In this document: positions 7,811 to 14,317 of the stretch, in pieces | How positions within the stretch are numbered: the stretch's first letter is position 1 | Layout: every line of letters begins with the position of its first letter | DNA from: an uncultured Collinsella sp. | GTDB taxonomy: Bacteria; Actinomycetota; Coriobacteriia; Coriobacteriales; Coriobacteriaceae | DNA length: 25,649 bases | NCBI GenBank assembly: GCA_902478995.1 | Contig: CABSNF010000026.1 | Coordinates: forward strand, 1-25,649 | Reading direction: 5' to 3' | Translations under genes and position numbers: made by a program | Notes under the pieces: model-generated | Databases searched by the model: none | The model's input: the letters and a program-made list of their open reading frames with translations, nothing else | Told to the model about the DNA's origin: nothing

Positions 7811-8692
7811 ATGACGGTCTTTATCCAATACCTGGTCAACGGCCTGTCCATGGGCAGCGTCTACGCCATCATCGCGTTGGGCTACACCATGGTCTACGGT
7901 ATCGCCAAGATGCTGAACTTCGCTCACGGCGACGTCATCATGGTCGGTGCCTATGTCTCGTTCTGCGCCACGTCGTATCTCGGCCTCCCGGGCTGGGTAT
8001 CTGTAATTCTTTCTTGTGTGGTCTGCACGGTTCTCGGCGTTCTCATCGAGGGTCTGGCCTATAAGCCGCTGCGCCAAGCAGGCCCGCTGGCCGTTCTGAT
8101 CACGGCTATCGGCGTGTCTTACTTCCTGCAGAACGCCGCGCAGCTTCTGTGGGGCGCCACGCCCAAGAACTTCACTTCGCTCGTCACCTTCCAGGTGCCG
8201 GAGTTCTTGGCCAAGTTCAACGTAAGCGCCGTCTCGCTCGTCACCATCGTCGCCTGCCTGGTTATCATGGCCGGCCTGATGTTCTTTACAGGTAAGACCA
8301 AGATGGGCAAGGCCATGCGCGCCGTGTCCGAGGACAAGGCCGCCGCTCAGCTCATGGGCATCAACGTCAACCGCACCATCTCGATGACGTTTGCCATCGG
8401 CTCGGCGCTTGCCGCCATCGCCGGCGTGCTCCTGTGCTCCTACTCGCCGGTGTTGCAGCCCACCACGGGCGCCATGCCTGGCATCAAGGCCTTCGACGCC
8501 GCCGTTTTCGGCGGCATCGGTTCCATCCCCGGCGCCTTTGTCGGTGGTATTCTCATCGGCATCATCGAGGCGATGGCGCAGGCTTACATTTCCACGAGCC
8601 TTGCCAACTCCATCGTCTTTGGTGTTTTGATTATCGTCCTGCTCGTCAAGCCTGCCGGCCTCTTGGGCAAGTACGTCCCCGAGAAGGTGTAG
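7811..8692 (+). CDS. livH: Branched-chain amino-acid ABC transporter permease LivH
   Basis: One of two inner-membrane subunits forming the translocation path. It has 293 residues, about eight hydrophobic segments, and the BPD_transp_2 family pattern: an N-terminal LVNGLSMGSVYAIIALGYTM and the cytoplasmic loop KTKMGKAMRAVSEDKAAAQLMGI that contacts the ATPases. An upstream open frame reaches 7718. ATG 7811 is chosen because AAAGGGGG lies 9 nt before it and the residues upstream are not family-like. The gene ends 9 bp before the proposed livM ATG (or directly abuts the alternative GTG), consistent with one operon. Confidence 0.94.
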   Translation: MTVFIQYLVNGLSMGSVYAIIALGYTMVYGIAKMLNFAHGDVIMVGAYVSFCATSYLGLPGWVSVILSCVVCTVLGVLIEGLAYKPLRQAGPLAVLITAIGVSYFLQNAAQLLWGATPKNFTSLVTFQVPEFLAKFNVSAVSLVTIVACLVIMAGLMFFTGKTKMGKAMRAVSEDKAAAQLMGINVNRTISMTFAIGSALAAIAGVLLCSYSPVLQPTTGAMPGIKAFDAAVFGGIGSIPGAFVGGILIGIIEAMAQAYISTSLANSIVFGVLIIVLLVKPAGLLGKYVPEKV

Positions 8693-8701
8693 GTGAGCGT
8701 T

Positions 8702-9781
8702 ATGAAGTTTCTTAAAGACAAGCAGACGCGTCACGACTTTGTCACGTACGCCATGTGCATCGTGGCCTTCGCCATCGTGTTCTTTATGCAGTCTAACCAC
8801 ATGATTCCGCGTATGATCGCCGGTCAGCTGGTTCCCATCACGGCCTATATCGTCATGGCCATTTCCCTCAACCTCGTCGTCGGCATCGCGGGCGACTTGT
8901 CGCTGGGCCACGCGGGCTTTATGAGCGTCGGTGCCTACACGGGCATCGTCACCGCCGTCGCGCTGGAGAGCGCCGTTCCGTCCGATCCGATGCGTCTGAT
9001 CATCAGCATTGTGGTCGGCGCTATCGCCGCTGCCATCTTGGGCTTCTTGATTGGTATCCCGGTCCTGCGCCTGAGCGGCGACTATCTGGCCATCGTGACC
9101 CTGGCTTTTGGCGAGATCATCAAAGAGATCGTCACCTGCCTCATTGTGGGCGTCGACTCCCGCGGCCTGCACGTGATTTTTAACATCACGGGCAACTCTA
9201 CGATCGACGACCTGCACCTGCTCGAGGACGGCACCGCCATCATCAAGGGCGCCCAGGGCGCCTCGGGCGTGTCGACGTACTCGACCTTCCTCGCCGGTGC
9301 CATCCTGGTCATGGTCGCACTCGTGATCGTGCTCAACCTGGTCCGCAGCCGTACCGGCCGTGCCATTATGGCCGTGCGCGATAACAAGATTGCAGCCGAG
9401 TCCGTAGGCATCTCCGTCACGGAGTACCGCATGATCGCCTTCGTGGTTTCCGCTGCCCTCGCCGGTGCTGCCGGAGCTCTCTTCGGCGGTAACTTCTCGC
9501 AGCTCTCCGCCACCAAGTTCGACTTCAACACGTCGATCCTCATTCTGGTGTTCGTGGTCCTGGGCGGCCTGGGCAACATGCGCGGTTCCGTCATCGCGGC
9601 GGCGTTGCTCACGGTGCTTCCCGAGCTGCTTCGTCAGTTCTCGGACTACCGCATGCTCATCTACGCCATCGTGCTGATCCTGGTCATGATTTTTACCAAC
9701 AACCCGCAGCTCAAGGCGTTCTTCGGTCGCGTCAAGGACCGCTTTGCTTCCAAGAAGGAGGTGGCAGCCGATGCCCAGTAA
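8702..9781 (+). CDS. livM: Branched-chain amino-acid ABC transporter permease LivM
   Basis: The second inner-membrane permease subunit, 359 residues. It shows the LivM pattern: a hydrophobic core with LSLGHAGFMSVGAYTG, IGIPVLRLSGDYLAIVTLAF and the ATPase-contact loop RTGRAIMAVRDNKIAAESVGI. Two starts are plausible. ATG 8702 has AGGTGA 5 nt upstream; GTG 8693, directly after the livH stop, has GAGAAGG. ATG is preferred. The 3' end overlaps the livG start by 11 bp, so translation of the two is probably coupled. Confidence 0.94.
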   Translation: MKFLKDKQTRHDFVTYAMCIVAFAIVFFMQSNHMIPRMIAGQLVPITAYIVMAISLNLVVGIAGDLSLGHAGFMSVGAYTGIVTAVALESAVPSDPMRLIISIVVGAIAAAILGFLIGIPVLRLSGDYLAIVTLAFGEIIKEIVTCLIVGVDSRGLHVIFNITGNSTIDDLHLLEDGTAIIKGAQGASGVSTYSTFLAGAILVMVALVIVLNLVRSRTGRAIMAVRDNKIAAESVGISVTEYRMIAFVVSAALAGAAGALFGGNFSQLSATKFDFNTSILILVFVVLGGLGNMRGSVIAAALLTVLPELLRQFSDYRMLIYAIVLILVMIFTNNPQLKAFFGRVKDRFASKKEVAADAQ

Positions 9782-10631
9782 ATTTGAGTTCAAGAAGGGC
9801 AAGATGGTCCCGTATCCTTCTGGCGCCATTGTTCCCGATCGTGACCTGGGCGAGCGCCCTGCACTCGAGTGCATCCACCTGGGCATTGAGTTCGGTGGCC
9901 TTAAGGCAGTCGACGACTTTAGCCTGACTATCGGCAAGACCGAGATCGCCGGTCTGATCGGTCCCAACGGCGCCGGCAAGACCACGGTCTTCAACCTGCT
10001 CACCAAGGTGTACCAGCCCACGCATGGCACCATCCTGCTCGACGGCGAGGACACCTCGGGCAAGTCGGTCTACCAGGTCAACCGCATGGGTATTGCCCGT
10101 ACCTTCCAGAACATTCGCCTATTCAACACCATGACGGTGGAGGATAACGTCAAGGTTGGCCTGCATAACCAGGAGCGTTACTCCGGCTTTGAGGGCGTGC
10201 TGCGCCTGCCGACGTATTGGAAGCACGAGAAGGCTGCTCACGAGCGCGCCATGGAGCTGCTGTCCATCTTTGATATGGAGCATCTGGCAAACGAGCAGGC
10301 CGGATCGCTGCCTTACGGCGCTCAGCGTCGTCTGGAGATCGTCCGCGCGCTTGCCACCAACCCCAAGCTACTGCTGCTCGACGAGCCTGCTGCCGGCATG
10401 AACCCGTCCGAGACCGCGGAGCTCATGGAGAACATCGTCAAGATTCGCGACACCTTTGGCATTGCTATCATGCTTATCGAGCATGATATGTCGCTCGTTA
10501 TGAACATCTGCGAGGGCATCTGCGTGCTCAACTTTGGTAAGGTCATCGCCAAGGGCACGGCAGAGGAAATCCAGAACAACGACGCTGTTATTGAGGCATA
10601 TCTGGGCAAGCAGGATAAGGGGGAGAACTAA
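9771..10631 (+). CDS. livG: Branched-chain amino-acid ABC transporter ATP-binding protein LivG
   Basis: A cytosolic ATPase subunit, 286 residues. Walker A is GPNGAGKT (64-71), the signature is LPYGAQRRLEI (180-190, the LivG-type variant of LSGGQ), Walker B is LLLLDEP (200-206), and the switch histidine is in LIEHDM. An unusual extension of about 30 residues precedes the normal ABC start (ALECIHLGIEFGGLKAV). ATG 9771 follows an excellent AAGGAGGT and overlaps the livM end. livF begins immediately after the stop codon, so the two are tightly coupled. Confidence 0.95.
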   Translation: MPSKFEFKKGKMVPYPSGAIVPDRDLGERPALECIHLGIEFGGLKAVDDFSLTIGKTEIAGLIGPNGAGKTTVFNLLTKVYQPTHGTILLDGEDTSGKSVYQVNRMGIARTFQNIRLFNTMTVEDNVKVGLHNQERYSGFEGVLRLPTYWKHEKAAHERAMELLSIFDMEHLANEQAGSLPYGAQRRLEIVRALATNPKLLLLDEPAAGMNPSETAELMENIVKIRDTFGIAIMLIEHDMSLVMNICEGICVLNFGKVIAKGTAEEIQNNDAVIEAYLGKQDKGEN

Positions 10632-11345
10632 ATGGCAGAGCCGATGCTTTCCGTCTACAACATCAACGTCTGGTACGGCGCCATCCACGCCATTAAGGAC
10701 ATCTCCTTTAACGTTAACGAGGGCGAGATCGTGGCCTTGATTGGCGCCAACGGTGCCGGCAAGTCCACAACGCTCAAGACCGTCTCGGGCCTGCTGCGTT
10801 CCAAGACCGGTTCCATCAAGTTTATGGGCGAGGACATTACTCATACGCCCGCTGATAAGCTGGTTGGTAAGGGCCTGGCTCAGGTTCCCGAGGGTCGTCG
10901 CGCCTTTTTGCAGATGACGGTCGAGGAGAACCTGGAGATGGGTGCCTATACGCAGCCCAAGTCCACGGTGGCTCCGGGCCTGGAGCGCGTCTACGAGCAG
11001 TTCCCGCGCCTGAAGGAACGTCGTCGCCAGGTCGCCGGCACCCTTTCGGGCGGCGAGCAGCAGATGCTCGTTATGGGGCGCGCCCTTATGAGTAACCCCA
11101 AACTGCTTATGCTCGACGAACCTTCCATGGGTCTGGCACCGATTCTGATCGAACAGATCTTCCAGATTGTCGAGGACCTGCACAAGGCCGGTACCACGGT
11201 GCTTCTGGTCGAGCAAAACGCGCAGATGGCGCTTTCCATCGCCACGCGCGGTTACGTGCTCGAGACTGGCAAGATCACCATGACCGGCACCGGTCAAGAG
11301 CTGCTGCACGACGATAACGTCCGCAAGGCCTATCTGGGCGGTTAA
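10632..11345 (+). CDS. livF: Branched-chain amino-acid ABC transporter ATP-binding protein LivF
   Basis: The second cytosolic ATPase, pairing with LivG. It has 237 residues, the usual size. Walker A is GANGAGKST (38-46), the signature is LSGGEQQ (138-144), Walker B is LLMLDEP (158-164), and the H-loop region is VLLVEQNAQMAL with the LivF-type Gln/Asn in place of His. AAGGGGGAG at the end of livG serves as its ribosome-binding site, and the ATG directly abuts the livG stop. It is the last gene of the transporter operon and is followed by a strong terminator. Confidence 0.95.
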   Translation: MAEPMLSVYNINVWYGAIHAIKDISFNVNEGEIVALIGANGAGKSTTLKTVSGLLRSKTGSIKFMGEDITHTPADKLVGKGLAQVPEGRRAFLQMTVEENLEMGAYTQPKSTVAPGLERVYEQFPRLKERRRQVAGTLSGGEQQMLVMGRALMSNPKLLMLDEPSMGLAPILIEQIFQIVEDLHKAGTTVLLVEQNAQMALSIATRGYVLETGKITMTGTGQELLHDDNVRKAYLGG

Positions 11346-11355
11346 TCCATTCAAC

Positions 11356-11393
11356 AAAGGGGGCGCTGACCAACCCGGTCAGCGCCCCCTTTT
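11356..11393 (+). terminator. Rho-independent terminator of the liv operon
   Basis: AAAGGGGGCGCTGACC pairs perfectly with GGTCAGCGCCCCCTTT across a 5-nt loop and ends in TTTT. The palindromic element at 11394 starts at the last T of this tract. Confidence 0.92.
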
Positions 11394-11462
11394 AAGTTGC
11401 GGTGAAATAGGGACTAAATGGGGGCGCTAGACGCCAAAACAGTCCCTATTCCACCGCAACTT
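11394..11462. repeat. Long palindromic intergenic element (REP/MITE-like)
   Basis: The arm at 11394-11415 begins AAGTTGCGGTG and ends AGGGACT. It is the reverse complement of 11441-11462 at 21 of 22 positions. The 25-bp centre contains a smaller GGCG-ctaga-CGCC stem. The element is flush against the U-tract of the liv terminator and ends just before the cutC leader. It has no coding capacity and no proper U-tract of its own. The form fits a REP or miniature inverted-repeat element; whether it recurs in the genome cannot be seen here. Confidence 0.65.
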
Positions 11463-11520
11463 CATGGGGATGTGTGACAATGCCCGTCGGAAAACATCTG
11501 CTGTCTTTGGGGGTCTATCT

Positions 11521-12198
11521 ATGCTGTACGAGTTTTGTGCCGAGAACTTTGAGCGGGTGCCGGCGGCTATCGAGGCCGGTGCAAGGCGCATCGAGCTGTG
11601 CGATAACCTTGCCGTCGGTGGTACCACGCCCTCGGCCGGCGTTATCAGCGCTACGACCAACTATGCCCACGAACACGATGCACGGGTGATGTGCATGATC
11701 CGTCCGCGTGGCGGCGACTTTCACTACAACCAGGATGAGCTGCGCATGATGGAGATGGACTTGGGCCTTGCCGTGAGTGCGGGCGTTGACGGCTTGGTCT
11801 TTGGCTGCTGCAAACCCTGCGCTGGCGGATGGGCGCTCGACGAACTTACGCTTGGCGCCCTCGTGATGGCTGCGGGCTGCGCGACCGAGGAATGTAAGCG
11901 TGATCCCATCGACATCACCTTCCACATGTCATTTGACCAGCTCTCGCCCGAGGCTCAGCTCGATGCGATTGATACACTTGCCGACTGCGGCGTTACGCGC
12001 ATCCTCACGCACGGCGGTGCCGCCGGCACGCCGATCGAGGACAACCTGGAGCATCTGTCGCGTCTTATCGAGTGTGCGGGAGACCGCCTGACCATCCTTC
12101 CCGGCGGCGGCATTTCCACGGCCAACCGCGATACCGTGGCGGCGGCACTGGGCGTCTCCGAGCTCCATGGCACCAAGATTGTGCCGCTGGAGGTATAA
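11521..12198 (+). CDS. cutC: CutC family protein
   Basis: A 225-residue cytosolic TIM-barrel protein of the CutC family, historically linked to copper homeostasis though the biochemical role is unsettled. Recognisable family segments are YEFCAENFERVPAAIEAGA with RIELCDNLAVGGTTPS near the N-terminus, MIRPRGGDFHY around residue 60, ITFHMSFD, and the C-terminal RILTHGGAAG and LPGGGIS. The open frame continues upstream to 11464, but ATG 11521 is preferred: GGGGGT precedes it and the family starts at this point. The next gene is translated from a site inside the last codons of cutC, so the two are probably co-expressed. Confidence 0.9.
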   Translation: MLYEFCAENFERVPAAIEAGARRIELCDNLAVGGTTPSAGVISATTNYAHEHDARVMCMIRPRGGDFHYNQDELRMMEMDLGLAVSAGVDGLVFGCCKPCAGGWALDELTLGALVMAAGCATEECKRDPIDITFHMSFDQLSPEAQLDAIDTLADCGVTRILTHGGAAGTPIEDNLEHLSRLIECAGDRLTILPGGGISTANRDTVAAALGVSELHGTKIVPLEV

Positions 12199-12201
12199 CC
12201 C

Positions 12202-13002
12202 GTGGTGCTGGTATTTGACGTTCAGCAGGCGAACGGTAAGCCCGACGACAACCGTCGTCCCGGCACCGCGTGCCCTTTTTGCGATACAGAAGGGCTCACC
12301 GACATCATTCGCCGTGATGGCGATTGCATTTGGCTCGAGAATAAGTTCAAGACCCTGCGCGCCACCCGTCAAACCGTGCTGATCGAGTCGGCCGATCACG
12401 ATGCCGACCTGGTGACCTACGAGCCGGATGAACTCCACCATGTGATGCGGTTTGCCCTGGGTTGCTGGCAGCAGATGATCGATTCACAGCAGTATCGAAG
12501 CGTGCTCATGTACAAGAACAAGGGTCCGCTCTCGGGCGGTAGTCTCGTGCATCCGCACATGCAGATTGTGGGTTTGGAGCAGGAAGACGGCTACACTTCG
12601 CTGACTTCTGCCAATTTCGAAGGCATCAATGTCTGGCAACAGGGGAGGATCTCGGTCAATATCTCAACCGAACCGATCATGGGGTTCTTTGAGATCAACG
12701 TTTCAGCCCCGCAGGGAATCGCCGCCAGCGATGACACGAGAGACCAAGCCGAGGCGGATCTCTTCGCCGATGCAATCCAGGTAGCTCTGCGCTATATCTT
12801 GCACGAGCACCATGGCGGTCGTGCAGAGTCGTACAACCTGTTCTTCTATCACATGAGCGACCGAACCATTGCCAAGGCGCTTCCACGTTGGGTGGTTTCA
12901 CCCTACTTTGTCGGGTATCGGCTGGCTCAGGTCAATGCTGAGACCACGCTCGATGTCGATGCGGAGCGACTCCGCGCACATCTGGAGGCGCTCACATCGT
13001 AA
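12202..13002 (+). CDS. DUF4931 / galactose-1-phosphate uridylyltransferase-like protein (HIT superfamily)
   Basis: A 266-residue cytosolic protein. It has a CPFC metal-binding-type pair (Cys24, Cys27) and a histidine-triad-type HPHMQ at 117-121 preceded by NKGPLSGGS. This combination is typical of GalT-like nucleotidyl transferases or hydrolases, and the overall pattern matches the uncharacterised DUF4931 group. True GalT is longer and sits with galK/galE, which are absent here. The start is GTG 12202 (or GTG 12205); GGAGGT inside the end of cutC lies 7 nt upstream, implying translational coupling. The substrate is unknown. It converges on the BASS gene with a 27-bp gap. Confidence 0.7.
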   Translation: MVLVFDVQQANGKPDDNRRPGTACPFCDTEGLTDIIRRDGDCIWLENKFKTLRATRQTVLIESADHDADLVTYEPDELHHVMRFALGCWQQMIDSQQYRSVLMYKNKGPLSGGSLVHPHMQIVGLEQEDGYTSLTSANFEGINVWQQGRISVNISTEPIMGFFEINVSAPQGIAASDDTRDQAEADLFADAIQVALRYILHEHHGGRAESYNLFFYHMSDRTIAKALPRWVVSPYFVGYRLAQVNAETTLDVDAERLRAHLEALTS

Positions 13003-13024
13003 AGTGAGCGCCCGCACACTGCGG
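12987..13024. terminator. Convergent-gene hairpins, possible terminator
   Basis: GGCGCTCAC (12987-12995) pairs perfectly with GTGAGCGCC (13004-13012) around the stop codon of the GalT-like gene. CCGCA-cac-TGCGG (13012-13024) follows. There is no U-tract in either direction, so termination is uncertain. The location between convergent genes makes it the best candidate. Confidence 0.45.
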
Positions 13025-13029
13025 ACGGT

Positions 13030-14028
13030 TTAGCGTGCCATGGCGTCGCGGCCGGCCTCGACGCGCTTGCGCTGGGCGGCGCGCTCCTCGCCGGTCAGAC
13101 GCTCAAAGAAGTGCCCGATAAGCGAGGCGAGCACCTGCTGAAACAACGTTCCACACATGACGGGAAACACAACTTCGCCCGGAAAGTATTGCGTGGCGAT
13201 GACGGCGCCCGAAGAGATATTGCGCATGCCGCAGGTAAAGCACATGGTGGTCGTTTCGCTATATGGCAGATGCAGCGCGCGGGCGACCAGAATGCCCACG
13301 ACAAAACCGCTGATGGCGAACACCAGAATAAAGAGGGCGACTTCCAGGCGCACCGCGTTCATGTGTAGCACGTACTCGCTCATGGCGGTGGAGTTGGACG
13401 CGATGACGCCCATCATCATAAATTTGCAGGCGGGCGAGAGCGCGGGGGAGAGTTTCTCGTGTCCCCAGCCGTGCGTGAGCTCGTTGATCACGATGCCGAG
13501 CACGGCGGGGATGGCAATCATAAAGGCCATGTTCTGCATCATGCTCGGAACATCGATTGCGACGGTGGCGCCCAACAGGAGCTTGAGCGTGAGCGGAATC
13601 GTCACGGGCGATATAACCGAGGACGTCAGGATGATGGTGAGCGCGAGCGGGCCGTTGCCGCCGAACATGCTGATCCACATAAAGGCAGTGACTGCCACGG
13701 GTACGCTGTACTCGAGCACGATGCCGCAGACAAGGTTGGGGTTGGAGCCAAAGAACAGTGAGCCCATGGCATACGCCGCGATGGGGATGATCACAGCCGA
13801 GACAAATAACGCCAAAATCAGATGCAGGGGACGGTGGAACACCTCAGCCACCTGGTGGAAGGTGTTGCTGAGCGCGCCTTGGAACGTCATAAAGGCAAAC
13901 AGGGTGGGAACGATGGGCTTGAGAACGCCGATCTGCTGAGGAAAGAGCACGCCGAGCGCCACGCAAATCGGAACGATGACCTGCATATGTCCTGCGAGAA
14001 ATTTGCCCAGTCCAACCCATTGCTTCAT
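13030..14028 (-). CDS. Bile acid:sodium symporter (BASS) family transporter
   Basis: A 332-residue inner-membrane protein with about nine or ten hydrophobic segments. The pattern matches the SBF/BASS family: an early VIVPICVALGVLFP, a VPVAVTAFMWISMFGGNGPLA-type crossover region, and CFTCGMRNISSGAVIA near the C-terminus, which corresponds to the conserved second crossover of the family. Known members move bile acids, pantoate, pyruvate or other organic anions with Na+, so the substrate here cannot be assigned. AAAGGGAG lies about 12 nt before the ATG, and AAGAG is closer. The gene is alone on the minus strand, convergent with the GalT-like gene and divergent from recJ. Confidence 0.85.
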   Translation of the reverse strand: MKQWVGLGKFLAGHMQVIVPICVALGVLFPQQIGVLKPIVPTLFAFMTFQGALSNTFHQVAEVFHRPLHLILALFVSAVIIPIAAYAMGSLFFGSNPNLVCGIVLEYSVPVAVTAFMWISMFGGNGPLALTIILTSSVISPVTIPLTLKLLLGATVAIDVPSMMQNMAFMIAIPAVLGIVINELTHGWGHEKLSPALSPACKFMMMGVIASNSTAMSEYVLHMNAVRLEVALFILVFAISGFVVGILVARALHLPYSETTTMCFTCGMRNISSGAVIATQYFPGEVVFPVMCGTLFQQVLASLIGHFFERLTGEERAAQRKRVEAGRDAMAR

Positions 14029-14121
14029 ATGCTCTTGTGACTCCCTTTGCTCGTGAATCCGTTTTGAATGGATATGCTAGACGCTCGCATGCGTCCGTGT
14101 GGCTGAAACGCTCGATTATTT

Positions 14122-14141
14122 CGAGGGTATTACCGCCCTCG
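14122..14141. repeat. Inverted repeat in the BASS-recJ divergent region
   Basis: CGAGGG (14122-14127) and CCCTCG (14136-14141) form a perfect 6-bp stem with an 8-nt loop in the 275-bp region between the divergent BASS and recJ starts. It is a possible operator or leader hairpin; nothing further supports a role. Confidence 0.25.
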
Positions 14142-14167
14142 TTTATCGAAACCACGGCGTGCTGGAT

Positions 14168-14195
14168 GTTGTGCGTCCGCGCTGCACGGTATAAT
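14168..14195 (+). promoter_or_regulatory. Promoter for the recJ-rel operon
   Basis: A perfect -10 TATAAT lies at 14190-14195 with a weak -35 (GTTGTG or TTGTGC at 14168-14174, spacing 15-16). It would give a leader of about 100 nt before ATG 14304. Confidence 0.6.
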
Positions 14196-14251
14196 AAATC
14201 CGTTCAACAGATCTGCCTGCCGAAGCGGGCATGCACAGAGGACTCATCGCT

Positions 14252-14317
14252 ATGAACCGTGAGAGGTATCGCGGCGACCTGCCCCTATCGGGGGTGGGCG
14301 CCTATGTCATCGCTTAA
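14252..14317 (+). CDS. Possible 21-codon leader ORF overlapping recJ start
   Basis: ATG 14252 is preceded by AGAGGA at 9 nt and opens a 21-residue frame (MNRERYRGDLPLSGVGAYVIA) whose stop at 14315-14317 lies just inside recJ. Its end spans the recJ ribosome-binding site and ATG 14304 in another frame, a geometry that allows translational coupling. No homology is recognised. It may be chance. Confidence 0.25.
   Translation: MNRERYRGDLPLSGVGAYVIA

Noticed and set aside
7787..10063. 758-codon minus-strand open frame over livH-livM-livG
   Set aside because: Antisense shadow of three well-supported genes in GC-rich DNA. The product is His/Asp/Gly-rich and non-family-like.
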